The position numbers and the translations under genes were made by a program. A stretch of 64,000 bases of DNA from Piromyces finnis (Eukaryota; Neocallimastigomycota; Neocallimastigomycetes; Neocallimastigales; Neocallimastigaceae), in contig MCFH01000010.1 of the NCBI GenBank assembly GCA_002104945.1, positions 62,001 to 126,000 of the forward strand, written 5' to 3'. A model generated the notes under the pieces. That model was not told the DNA's origin and ran no database searches. It saw nothing but the letters and a program-made list of their open reading frames with translations. Positions 10,201 to 23,700 of this stretch are shown here, in pieces. How positions within the stretch are numbered: position 1 is the first letter of the stretch; each line of letters begins with the position of its first letter.

Positions 10201-13200
10201 ATTCTAGATCTTTATTGTTATACTCATCCTCGATGGAATTTTCTTTTTTAAGTTCTGATATTAATCCATTAATGTCATCTTCACTATCTTTCTTTTTATT
10301 ATTCCATATATAAGATTTTAATGCAACATTTTTTGGTATTTTCTCCCATTCAAAAAATTTCATTTTTGTATTTGGAAAATACTTTTGTGGCTTTTTTTCA
10401 ACATTTATTAATACGGCAGGATTTTTTCCTCCCATTGGAGGTGGAGGTGGGGGAGGAGGGACGCCATTTGGACCTGCCATTGGTGGAGGTGGAGGTGGAG
10501 GTGGAGGTGGAGGTGGTGCATTTCCTTTAATTTCTTTTATCTCATTTAAAGCATTATTTATTTCTTTAGTACTTTTTCCAAGACTATTTAATATATCTTT
10601 GTTGTTTTTAATAAGTTCTGAACTGTTTTTTATGGTAAGTAAATCAGCATTAATTACATTATCTTTTACAAGTTGGGAAACTGAATCTAATAACTATAAA
10701 ATTATAATTTTAATATTAAAAATATATAAGCATTTTTATTTATTATGATAAAGAATTTTTTAAAGTAATTACATATGATTGTTGTTTCAATGATGTAATT
10801 AATTGCTCATCCTTTTCATTTAAATATTTTTTAATAATTTCTAGCTTATTGCAATAAACGTTACATAACTCATTAACTTTATCATCCATTATCAATTTAT
10901 TAGATTTTTCTTTTTCTAATTATGTATAATTATATATATAAATATTTTAATAAATAAATAAATATATAATAATATATAATAATAATATATAATATATTAT
11001 ACCATTAATTGATACTAATTCAATTTGGAGTTTTCGGTTCTCTCTTATTAAATCGTCATATTTATTTTTCCATTTAGAATCATCTACATTATTATTAACA
11101 ATAGTTCTATTCGTCATCGGATAACTATTTAATATTTCATCAATTGAAAAATTGAAATTATCAAAATAGTCTGATTTATATAATCCTTTATTGTTAAGTA
11201 CAATGTGTGAAATAATTGTATCAATTAAATCAAAGTATTGCATTTTTTTTTCTTCATCAATTAATTTAATAGGCAATGCAAGATGTTGTAAAATACTTAA
11301 TATGCATTCATATCCTAATGTATTTTCATTAAATGATTCTTTTATTATATTTATTAATGCTATAGGATCTCTCATTATTTCAGAATTTATATATTCTAAT
11401 TCATCTTTTTTTTTTCTTTTTAACGCCCCATCTAATAATTGACTATCTTCATCCTTAAGCTGATCATTTGAATTTTCCTTTGACTTATCTATTATATTTT
11501 TATATATGATTATGTATTCTTCATTATCCATACCAGCTTGCTTTTCAAAATTAATTAATTGATCCATTATTTCAGGAAATTCTTGTGGAGCGAAAGTATG
11601 TAATTTCTAATTAATAAAAATATATTATCATTTAATATTTTTATATATGTAAAATACACAGTATTAATTAACTCATACCTTGATAACTCCTGTCATTCCG
11701 CAAGACATCATTTGATTGCGTACATGAATTCTCATATCCAAACTACTTATTTGGTCTAAAATAGTATTGAAGAAAATAAATACATATAACTAATTATAAT
11801 GTAAAATATATAATATATAATTTAAAAATTATTATTTAATATTTTATTAATAAATTATACTTATTTAATAATTAATACGTACAACATAATCCATTGATGA
11901 AGATTCCATTGTATTTGCATTATCATCAATTTGTGGTATCCTTTTTGCACCTACCATACTTCCAAACGCACCCCTACTTTCTACTACTTCAATTGAATAT
12001 TCAATGATTGTATTAAAAATTTTTGGATTTTCTTTTCTTTGTTTTATACTTTCAAATTTCGTAAGAGTATCCATAATTAAATTACATCCAACTGGATATT
12101 CAAATATACACATGCAAGATAAGATTTGAATAACAAGTGTTCTTGTAATAAGTAATGAAGAATCCAATGATTGACAAAGTGTTAAAAATAGATTATAATT
12201 ATTGGAAACTTTATTAAATTCATTCTGAATTAATTATTTATAAAATATAGGTTATTTAATTATTTAATAAAATTTAATTTCTCTAGAAATTTTAAATTTG
12301 TAATATATTTTTTTTACCTTATCATTTAATATATATTTAATGCATTTAACAATTTCTGCTTCGCTGTTTAAATCCTTTTCTTTTCTTTATTGTTTATTTA
12401 ATAAAATCATACATTAATTATTAATTAGAAAATAAAAAAAATTATCTCAATTATTAAACTATATCTATATTAACCTATTTGATTTACTATGGAATTTATT
12501 TAAGATTTCAATCAAAATTTGAAGACCTCCATTGTTAACAAATTCATGAACCCAGCTATTAATAAAAAAATAAAATAATGTTTAAAAAATATTAATTGCA
12601 TAGTTATAAATAAAATTGATTAAAATGTATAATATTCATTATAAGTACTTTAATATACTTTTGAAAATTACCCTTTTGTTTGATTTTTTATGCTAACTCT
12701 TAATGATTGAAGAACATTATATAATTTTCCAGAAGAATTTGAACCCCAATTCATAATTCTAGAAGATGCAGATTTATTAGTTTTTAAATTTAGAAATTCA
12801 CTTAAATACTTTATGAAATATTCTGGTGATGATTTATCATTCTTATCGACATGGTTTGATTGTCTTCTTAAATTTTGACTCTGCAGTAAATAATTTATTA
12901 ATTAATCAGAAAAAGGAAGATTATATCAAAATTTATCATAATATTAAATAGTTAATAGTTAATACACATTACATCATTTATTTCTTTAAGATATTTTGCT
13001 TTAATCATGTTCCATTTAATTTGTATTGGCTGGTTACGTAAATAATTCCTTTTAATTTCATCAATCCCAGTTTCATCCTAAAGATTATATTATATTTATG
13101 TTAAATATTACATTAATATTATATATTGTATATTATTCTATGTTGAAAAATTATTACCATAATTCTTTCAAATAAATTGTCGATTGTTTGTTCATCCGGA

Positions 13201-13853
13201 GGTTCATTTGTTAAAAAAAAGTTGTCATATCTATTTTTAATGTTTAATCTACTTTCAGAATATTCTTCTTTTTGATTAACATCAATACTTGAATTTAAAT
13301 TACTATTACTATCATAAATATTTATTGATTCAGTTGTTTGACTACGTTTAATACCAGCCCCCGTAATTATATTTTTTAAACTCTTTGTTCTTGAATGCTT
13401 AACTTTTATTAAATTTGTTTTCAATGGTTGATTTTCATCATTCATATTATTTATATTATTATTATATGAATTATTATTAGCAATGTTTGTTTCATAATTA
13501 TCCAAACTCTCGTTTTTAATTAATTCTGAATCATTAGAAAAATTCATATTTAGAATACTAGCTCTATTTAACTTTTCTTTACTTCCTTTAATACTATCAG
13601 TAAATAATCCACTTTCAGATTTATTTAAAGACATGTTATTTGCTACTGATTTTCGTGCTACAATAGTCCTTCTTCCAACAGTACTAGTTCCAATTATTCT
13701 ATGACTATTGTAATTGTCAATTGATGATAATTTTTCTGAGGAAGAGTATTTTTCGCTATCATTTTGGAAATTATTTAGTGGTAAAGAAGGAGAACTTGCA
13801 TTCGATAAATTATTTTTAAAGTGTCTAGGTAATGTTTGAATTTTTTTAAACAT
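7244..13853 (-). CDS. Diaphanous-type formin, ~1597 aa, 21 exons
   Basis: Exons (minus) 13853-13158, 13077-12973, 12880-12672, 12555-12475, 12384-12318, 12224-11883, 11789-11679, 11606-11003, 10915-10773, 10693-10045, 9936-9803, 9730-9662, 9568-9482, 9411-9343, 9278-9195, 9099-8970, 8896-8789, 8700-8648, 8513-8370, 8264-8147, 8034-7244. Order: disordered Ser/Asn-rich N-terminus; GBD/FH3 (about 220-740) with PPDEQTIDNLFERIM and IHVRNQMMSCGM; coiled coil; FH1 (about 845-875) with 12- and 8-proline tracts; FH2 (about 890-1295) with KFFEWEKIP, the hallmark IGNFMNGETVKGGAYGFKIS and SEDFFGIFKTF; DAD-like MIDMVLETLKKRK near 1340. Formins nucleate and processively elongate unbranched actin filaments, and GBD/DAD pairing implies Rho-GTPase-relieved autoinhibition. 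The intron 8647-8514 uses a weak GTTATG donor and is the least certain junction. A ~250-residue acidic tail follows the DAD. Confidence 0.93.
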
Positions 13854-14442
13854 ATTTGTTTAATATTAATATTATATATTATTACTCTAATTAAAATAGC
13901 TTATACATTAATTTAAATTATGTCTATGTTACTAAAAACAATATAATATATTTTTTTCTTTATTTAAATATTAAAAAAAATATATCCTTTTTATTATATT
14001 TATTTTATGTTTTTAAACATTCTATTAAAAAATATTTATATTAATTAGTCATATATAGTAATTAATTATTTTTTAAATAATTAGTAGATTACAATAGCAA
14101 CATTTTTTTTTAGTATATCTTATATATATCTAAAAATACATAAAATAAATATCAAAAATATAATAAATATAATTATTTATAAATAAACTATTATTGTTAT
14201 TTATATATTTTAAAGTTATTTATATAGTGGGTTATTTTTTATTTTATTATTTTATTTTTTAATATCATAAACAAAAAATTAAAGATTTTATTTATGTTAA
14301 AAAATTATCTTTTATATAATATTAATTTTAAAATCTATTAGTTTTCTAGATAAACAAATAAAAAATATTTATGTATCAATAGTAACAATAAATTTAAACT
14401 AGGCTGTAGAGGAATATAATTATTACTATCAATACTTATATT
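13854..14442. other. Intergenic, nothing recognised
   Basis: Spacer between two minus-strand genes: 5' flank of the formin and 3' flank of the phosphatase. AT-rich, no exon or RNA gene seen. Confidence 0.6.
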
Positions 14443-17026
14443 TTAATTTGTGTCAATTTGTTCATCTTGTTTTTTTATCTCAGATTCCATTTCAAGTAAT
14501 GCAGACATAAAACCAAGATTTGGAGAAATATTTGGTCTTAATTCTTTTAGATAGGAATAGGCTTTATTAAGTGACCAATGTTCACTTTTCATTAAATATG
14601 CTATTACAACAGTTGCTGATCTTGATTTACCAGCTTTACAATGAATATAGAATACAGCATTATTATTCTTTTTTCTTTCATTTTCTACATTAAAAAAATA
14701 ATAAATTATATGATAAAAAAAATAGAACAGGTCATCAGCCATATATATTTTATTAATAAATCCTATAAATATTAAAATTATAATTATATTTACCAATCCA
14801 TTCAGATGATTCCCATAAATATCTTGCAATATTTTCTGCAAGATTATCAGCTAAATCAATTTTTTTGTAAATTATTTGATCTTCAGGAAAAGTTACTCCA
14901 ACATTACATTCCATAGCAACATTTAACACATGTGTAACATTAAGCTTTTTGAGTCTTTCAACTGCATCACTTGATGCTGGAATTGTTTCAGTACCAATAT
15001 ATAAATATGGTAATACTCTAGTATAATGAGGAATAACAGTAGATGTTGTTGGTGATATATTTAATGGTAAATCACTTGATGGAGAAAAACTATTAGTTCC
15101 ATTTATATGTAAATAATTCATATTTTGAACAGAATTTGGTTGATTACCAATTTCTTTTCCTTCAGGAACACCAGATTTATATAAATTCTTTGGATAGTTT
15201 GTTAAACCTAGCATACCATTTGGTTGCATTTGAGGAACAGGTTGGTCTGTTTTCTTTTCAAGATTATTAATTGAAATTAATAATGTAGATTTCTTTCTTC
15301 TTTGATTCTTAGGATAAAAATCATCATCAGCTCCTGCAGTTAATGGAGTTGAAATAGTTAAATTATTTGGTTTTTTAATTGATAATCTTGGTTGTAATGT
15401 ACAATTTGGATTACCCATAATATTTTCTTTACTATTTGGTATTGCACTTAATGGTGTTTTACATTCATCGTTATTATTACTAATAGCACAGACAATATTT
15501 AATGATAATTTTTGTTTTGAAGATTTATTTTTATTTAACATATTTAATGCTAAGTTTTGTTTTTTGTTACTTGAATCATCATTATTAGTTATAGTAATTA
15601 TAGGATTATTAAAACCAGATGGTTTTCCGTCAATTGGCGTTGAACATTCCATATCTGATGGATCGTTGAATCCAAGTTTTAATGTAGGTTTCAATTTCAA
15701 TGGAGTACCACATGGTGCTTCATCTGGTTGTGTTATAGATATAATTATATTTTCTTCTTTTGATTCATTATTTAATATATAGTTTGCACTTTCTGAATGA
15801 CTATAAATTGCGTCAAATCCACCAGTAACCCAAGCAATATTAAGTTGCTTATTCAATAAGTAGTTATTTAAATCATTTTCTTGTGATGATATTGATTGAG
15901 AATTATCTGTACAGGAACTTTGGTCATTTATTGATGTTGATGAATATTTAAGTTCATTTAATGCAATAATATGCTGAACTTCTAAAAATTTCATTACTGT
16001 TTTAACAGGAGAATAACATATTTCAATATCCATAAGATTTTGATCATCATAAACAATTATCAAAGGCTTTTTATTTAAATTACTATTTTGATTTTGGTCA
16101 ATTCTATAGTTATTTAATATCCATTGTTGTACAACTGTTTTATCTTCAGTAGAAATGAAATTTTGAATATTAAATGAGTTAGTATACTGATATTTCATTG
16201 ATCTGTTTAAAATAAGAGATGGAATATTAACATTAATTGAATTTGAAATATATTCATTCTTAAAGTCATTAAAAACCCTAAAATCGAATATCAATATGTT
16301 GAAAAGTCCATTATTATTTAAGTTACTTTCATTTACTTTAGAAATATTTGAAGAATTAAGATATTCAAAGAATTTCTCAACAGATATTTCTTCAATAATA
16401 ACTTGATTTTCTTTTCCTTTTCTTTCATCCAGATTTTTATTATCTTCTTTATAATTATTTTCATCTTCCATTAAACGACCGTTATTACCATTATTATCAA
16501 ATCCTCTTCCATTATTGTTGCTTTCTGAACCATTTTTATAATGTTTATTAAATGATAAATTATTTGGTGTTATATTACCAGTTGAATCACTACCTAAATA
16601 ACTTTTTACTGGAACTTCATTAACATTCGAATCAGGTTGAATTACAGGATGATTATCCTTTTTTTCACTTTCAATAATATTTGATTTATCTATCACTATA
16701 GTAGGATCTAATTTTTTCGACATTAAATTCGGTTCAGATTTTTGTTTATTTTCTTTTTTTTGTAACTTTTTTACTTTAATTAATTCATGCTCATGCTCTA
16801 TAATATTTTTATCACTATCATCAGAATCTGACTGTCCGTCATTGTCATTGATTACAGATGTTGCAATTATATCATATCTCTGATCCTTTTTTTGATCATC
16901 CTTATATAAACGTGATGAACTTTTTGATTTATTTTTTTTAAATAATTCTTTCGATGCCTCTATATCATCAAAAGATTGTGAAGATTTTAATATTTTCTTT
17001 TTAGAAAAAAATTTCAATTGTTCCAT
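14443..17026 (-). CDS. MAP-kinase-phosphatase-like dual-specificity phosphatase with rhodanese domain, 824 aa
   Basis: Two exons, 17026-14794 and 14684-14443, joined in phase. The N-terminal ~200 residues are disordered. A rhodanese/CDC25-like domain follows (about 210-410: ISVEKFFEYL, ILIFDFRVFNDFKNEYI, LIIVYDDQN, AWVTGGFDAI), then ~270 low-complexity residues with several proline-directed S/T-P sites, then a DSP domain (about 680-815) starting TRVLPYLYIGTETIP and containing the signature HCKAGKSRSAT with the predicted nucleophile near Cys760. The intron falls just before the signature loop. Rhodanese plus DSP is the arrangement of MAPK phosphatases, so it probably switches off a MAP kinase in cytosol or nucleus; the specific kinase cannot be told. 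Confidence 0.9.
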
Positions 17027-17708
17027 ATTAATTTTAAATTAATGACATTTAAATAATTTCTTCTTTTTTAATTTTTATTTAAAAACTACTGATTTTCAAA
17101 AAAAAATTAAAAAAAAAATAAATAAAATAAAATAAAATAAAGTGCTTCCTATTCTAATTATATTTAATAATTAATTAGTTGTTCTATAATTTATTATTTA
17201 AGAAATATTTAAAAAAAAATAAGTTATTTTTTTTTAAAAAATTTAAAGTTTTACAAAATTATATAAATTAAAATTTCATTTATTCTATATATAACTTTAC
17301 AAAATGTATTTTTATTCATTTCATTATTTTTTATAAAACAATTTTTAAAAATAATATTATTACAATTTTTAACATTCCATTTTAATACATAAAATTAAAT
17401 TTAATACATTTTAATACATTTTAAATTGAATATGTAATATTTGTTTAAATATTTTTTTTTCAAAAGATAATAGTATTAGTTTTTCATCTCCGATATACCA
17501 TTAATTTAAATTATTAAATATACTGACTGACATTTTTTTTTTTAATTTTTCTTTTAGTATATTAATTATAATAGTAAAATAATTATAAATATTAATAGAA
17601 AATATTCTTTTAAAAATATAATTATCATTATTACTTTATTATATATATCTATTATTTAATAAATAATAGATTTTTTTTCTATATATTTTTCTAATATTAT
17701 TTACCAAG
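17027..17708. other. Divergent intergenic; unresolved first exon of SPAG17 expected here
   Basis: Lies between the phosphatase start and the first clear SPAG17 exon. It holds an (AAAAT/AAAT)n run near 17116-17141 and T tracts. The initiator exon of SPAG17 should be within or left of it, but no ATG followed by a donor in the right phase was convincing. Confidence 0.5.
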
Positions 17709-20700
17709 ATTCCACCAAAAAAAGCTGCTTCTCCATCTAAGGGTCGTGGAGGAAATAATAAAAAAAAAACAGCACCCAACAATAATAAAACAATACAAGG
17801 ATCATTACTTGATATTCTCAATACGAATCTTTATGAAGACTCATGGAAAACATTTATTGGTGTTATTTTTACTGATGAAACAACAGAACAAGATGTTGAG
17901 AATTTCAAAAAAAGTGTGGATATATTAGATATTGATGATGAAGACAGTAATATATATGATCACTATTTAATGCTTAATGATAAATTCAATCAACAAAATG
18001 AAACTATATTAAAAGAAGATGATTCCAGAGTTATTAAAGCATTAAGTGAATCTGTTAATAAAGGAAGAAGAAAAAAATTTCATATTATTAGTTATAAAGA
18101 TATAAATGAATGGGCAAATGAAAATACTAAGAATTTTGAAGAATGTGTAGAATATAAACAAATTATTGAAAAAATAGAAAAATTAAATGTTGTAATAACG
18201 TCATCTCAACAAGCCCAAAATAACACAATAATTGATGAATCAATATTAAACAATGAATCTTCAGATATTAAGAATGAGGAAAATACAGTTCAATTATCTT
18301 CTCAGGATCAAGAGCCGTCAAATGAAATGCAATTAGAAGAACTAACTAAATTAAAATTGGAATATTTATCCAAATTTTTAAAAGTAAGATTTGTTCAACT
18401 AAAATTATCAGATATTGAAGCAAGAATCGCTGAAAAAGAAGCATTAGCGAAAAAAGCAGCAGAAGAAGAACAAATGAATAATTTACAACCACCAGGGTTA
18501 TTACAACAAAATCAAAATCAAACACAAGAAGAAGGTAAAAAAAAAGATAAAGAAAAAGGAAAAAAAGGACAAAGCGGAAAAAATGGCTCACAGGATAAAA
18601 AACAAGAAAAAGATTCATCAACATCAGCTGCTGATCCTAATGGAGATAAAAATCAAAATAAAAGAAGAATAAAATTAAGACAAAGGATTGTTAATATTGA
18701 TCCAATCCCAGTAGCTATTAATGATGAACCGGAAAATGGACCAGAAATTTATTATTTACTATACGGTTTTTCAAATCCACAACTTTTCGAATATCTTCTA
18801 AATTTTGATATACATGTAGATGCATTAATAAGAATGGAAGAAATACCAAAAGAATTTGTTTCGCGTCCACCAGAAGTTCATCAATCAAAATCAGAAATTG
18901 ATATTTCTAAAAAAGTTGAAAATCCACTTGATTTATTAGAATCACAGAGTACTTCAAACAGGAGTAAATTCTCAAAATTATCATTAGATGATCAATCATC
19001 ACTTTATTCATATAATGCTATAGATGATAAGAGTAATTACTCAACAAAACCTGATCAAAATAAAAACATTGTTGTTGAAGAGGATGTAAAAAATACAGAA
19101 AATGAAATAATAAAACAACAAAGTTTAGAAATAAAAATATCAAGTGTAACTTGGAAAAATTCTTTAAATTCTAATATTATTAAATATAAATTAAAAACAA
19201 ATTCGAATAATTTAAACTCAATATGGAAAGATGTTGTATGGTGTGATATTCCATTCAAACAAAAAGATGAGCCAGATATAATATTTGATCAACTAGCATT
19301 AAAAATTTATGAAATATTAGAAAAAAAAGATATTTATAATAAATTTTATGATAATACCCTAGTAATTAACATTCCAGAATGTGATAAAGAGAACAATCTA
19401 AAATATTATAAATATTTATCGGAAGTTGCCTCATATATTGAACCTTCAATATCTATTGAAATATGGTTAGAAATATTAATACATTATGCATTAAAAACTA
19501 TGAATATTAATGGACCTAGTATTAACATCGATAACATTGATAATAATTATCCTTATTTCAAAATCTTAAATATTCCATGGAATAAAGAACCTGAAAAACA
19601 AGAAGAAATTAACATAAAAGATATCAAAGAAACCAAAGAAGGTAAAAATAAAGACAAGCAATTAAATATTGAAAATCAACAAAAAACCCAACAAAACCAA
19701 TCAACATTAAGTATTAATACATTTGATAATTTATCTATACTAAATATACAAAGGAGAGTTAACTTAAATAACGAAAATAAAGAATTTTTGGGATATTCAT
19801 CATTTGATTGTTATTTTGATGATATAATACATAATATTTCATTAATTAATACCGAAGAAACTGTAGAAAAAAAAGCAGAGGATGAAACTAATGAAAATGA
19901 TAATATGAATATGGGAAAGGATGTTAACTATAATAATTATCAAATAGTTCCTAAAGATAACAGATATTTAAAAAGTAAATTATTATATGAGAAGTTAAAA
20001 ATAATTGGGATAAATATTAATGAAGTATATGATACATTTCTAAAATATTTGGTAATAAATAGATCATTAAAATGTATACATAAAGAGATGAATAATCATC
20101 AACCAAATATACTGAATGATAACCAATTTCATACAAATACGAAATGCCCATGCAACTCAAATAATAGGGATATATTATTAAGAAAAACAGAGTTATTTAA
20201 GAGTACAAATTTCCCTGAATCTACTTTAAATAAAACATTACTTCAATGGGAATTTGAAAGTTTAATAAATATGGAAACTAATGATATTACAGATAACAAA
20301 AAACCTATAGTGTTGGATGAGTATTGTTGGATAGAGAAACATAACAGAGAAACAATGATTCAAATTATAGAAAAATATAAATCAATATACCCTGAAATGA
20401 TTTATAAATTATCTAATTTTAATAATGGTACATTATTAATTATGAAAAGTCCTGGTCCAACTGGATGTTTGATATCGGAAACTTTTGAAAAATCTCAAGT
20501 TAAAAATAAAGTTAATTTTGGATTATTTTATGAATATTATGATAATAAAAGAGAATATCTTGAATGTCCAGAATTAAAATTTATTCCTAAGAAGAATAAT
20601 GATTTAAATCAAGATAAAAAAACTTCTGAAGATCAACTTGATAACAAAAAAAATGGATTATCTAAGAAGAAAGGCAAAAAAACAAATGAAAAAGAAAAAG

Positions 20701-23700
20701 CAACAGTACCTGAAAAAAATAAAAATCAAGGAAATAAAAAAGGTGATAAAGCTGACAAGACTGATAAAACTGAAAAAATAGAAAAGGGAGATAAGAAAAA
20801 AAATAGTATTTCAACAAATACAAAAAAATCACCAAAAATTGATGCTTCTGAACCAATAGAGGAAACATCAATCATTGAAAATGAAAAAATGCCAACAAAT
20901 TATATATATAATACTAATAATGATATTGTTTTATTTAATAATAAAAATTCATATATATATCCAAGAGATGGAAATATTATTCAAGTTAAAACTATTAATT
21001 CATTGACTGTTGACTTTACTCCACAAATATATTATAATATTTTTACACCTTTTGGGTCATTGTCTTATGGTAATAATAAAAATGATAAATACCCAAATTA
21101 TTTATACATTAATTACAATGATGATTCAACATTTTCATTTAAGATATCAAAAAATGGTAAATTGAATATACAATATTACACTGTGGATGGAATATTAACC
21201 CAATATTATGAAGATGGTAGAATAAAACAGAAATTAACAACTTATAATAAAAATAACTTAAAATATCAAGTTTCTGATAAAATTGAATTATATAGAGTAA
21301 TTATTCCAGGAGGAAAAATTCTTAAAGTTAAATCATCACAAAATTATGAGGTATACTATCCAAATGGAAATATAACATACTATGATAATAACGGAACATG
21401 GACAAGTATAAATGAAAAAGGAAAGTGTGTTCAAACAAATAGTTTAAATGAAACGAAAGAACTTCCTTCACTGGAAGTATTTTATGAAAGATTGCCTATC
21501 CCTAATGAAACTAAATATATTAGAAATGATATGGTAGTAATAAGGTATACTGATGGAGTAAATAGAATTGTTGAATTTCCAAATGGAATAAAAATATCAA
21601 CACATATTAATAAGAAAAATGAAGAAAATAATGATACTAATAATGCATTTGAAGATACTTCATTTGATAATAGTAATAATATAAATAAACCACCTAAAAT
21701 AGAATCTTTTGATTCTATAGTAAATATATATCAATTTGATAAGCATAGATTAAAAGTAAATAATTATGATGAAGAATTTAAAATGAATGAAATATTAAAT
21801 TACAAAAACAAAAACATTGAATATAAATGTGAATCTAATGGCTTTCCAACAACAGTATGTGTTGATGGAGGAAATGAAATCCACACTATTTATAAAAATT
21901 GTAAAATAATTCAATTTATGATTATAAATGAAGATCAAAAGTATATATGTCAAAAAATTAGGATATTGAAATATGGTTCTTGTGTTGATTTATACATGGA
22001 TGGCAATGTTTGTTTTATTCCATATTACAAAAATGATTCAAGTTTAATATCAAATAGTTGTAGTAGATACAATATTGATATCAAATCTAGAGAACTCATA
22101 GTCAATGATATTACAGGAAAAGAATATAAAATTAATAAAAATAGAATTAGTACAGAATTTTATGGAAATAACAGTAAAAGCACATATATTGATTTAAATA
22201 CTAACGAAACTGAAAAATCATTAAATTTAAATGATAAAAAGATTGATTCTAGTATTTCAAAAATCAGTGATATTAATGAAAGTAATAAATCATTGAATAA
22301 AGATATAAACGATGAAACAAACAAAACTGATACTATATGTGAAAGATTTATTGATAGTTATTATAAAAAAATATCATCATATAAATTATTGAAATATTGT
22401 AATTCTGATGATAATAAAAGAGAAACAACACCAACTAATAATAAGGATTTATGTGGATTATACAATATTTCTAATTCAAATAATGATATATTTTCATTAA
22501 ATGAAGCAACATTAAATAATAAATTAATTAAAAATCTAATGAAAAATTCATTCTCTGAAAAGTTTATTTCCAATGGAAATACACCTAAATTATTTTTTAT
22601 TCACGAAGATGGAACAGGTATTGAATTATTAAGAGATGTTGATGTTTTTCATTCAATTAATGAAATGGATATTAATATTGATAAAGATATTATTGAAGAA
22701 CCATTAGCCGATGACTCAAATGGAGTTTCTGTTACAATAACGAAAAAATTAGATTCTAGAAATATTAGTTTTAACATTAATGATTCTAAAATAATAATAT
22801 ATAAACAATTAGTTAGATACCCGAAATTAACATTAAACAATCGTAATCTTATACTAGATGAACTTATATATTACAATAACTGGTTAAAAATGCATAATGC
22901 ATTTATTGAAGATAACGATAATGTTCTTGAAAGTATATATAGTAAAGTAAGTATTGGTAATAATAATGATAATGATAAAAACCAAAATGATAAAGACGAT
23001 CCAAATAAAAATATAATTTATGGTGCTAATAAAGAAGAAACTGAAAACGCGATTCTTGAAAAGTATTCTGAATTATTACTAAGAAATAGTATGAAACCGA
23101 ATAACTACGTAATAAATGATACATTAAAGAAAAATAATGAAGTTAATACAAATGAAATAAGTGAAACCCATAAAAAACGATATAAAATATTAAAAAATGT
23201 TGAAGCTAGTAAAAAAAAAGAAAGATCTGTTAAAGAAATTTTAAAAATTGATGAAGAAATTAAAAATAGTGTTAATGAAAGTTCCATATTTCCTAAGTAT
23301 TTTGAAACTATTGATCCATCAAAAATTCCAAAAGAAAATATTAATAAATATAAAAAGAAAGACTATAAGAAAAAAGAAAGAAATAATTCATATATGGTGA
23401 AATTATCAAATATTAAGTCATCCATATCAATCAAAAAAAGAAAGAATGATATTTCAGAAAATAAAAACGAAAATTCAAGTTTATCTACTATATTATTTAA
23501 TAATGATTCTAGTAATGATTCTAAAAGTACAGAAGAATTTATAAAAAAAGAAAGTGAAGAATTACTTGATAACACGGAAAGTCAATCATCTCTTGAAGAA
23601 ATAAAATATAATACGAAACCAAACATTAACTATCAAATTATAGAAGCAGGAACAAAAAGAAAACTTAAAACTATATCAACAGTAAACGAAAGTAAATCAT

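Noticed and set aside
10321-10530. Plus-strand frame with (EV)n repeats opposite the formin FH1
   Set aside because: Antisense of the polyproline tract (CCT/CCA codons), which gives GGTGGA repeats; the minus-strand formin explains it.
17281-17320. ATG near 17294 as SPAG17 start
   Set aside because: The following bases are TATTT, so the only donor would split the ATG and the phase does not fit the 17709 exon.
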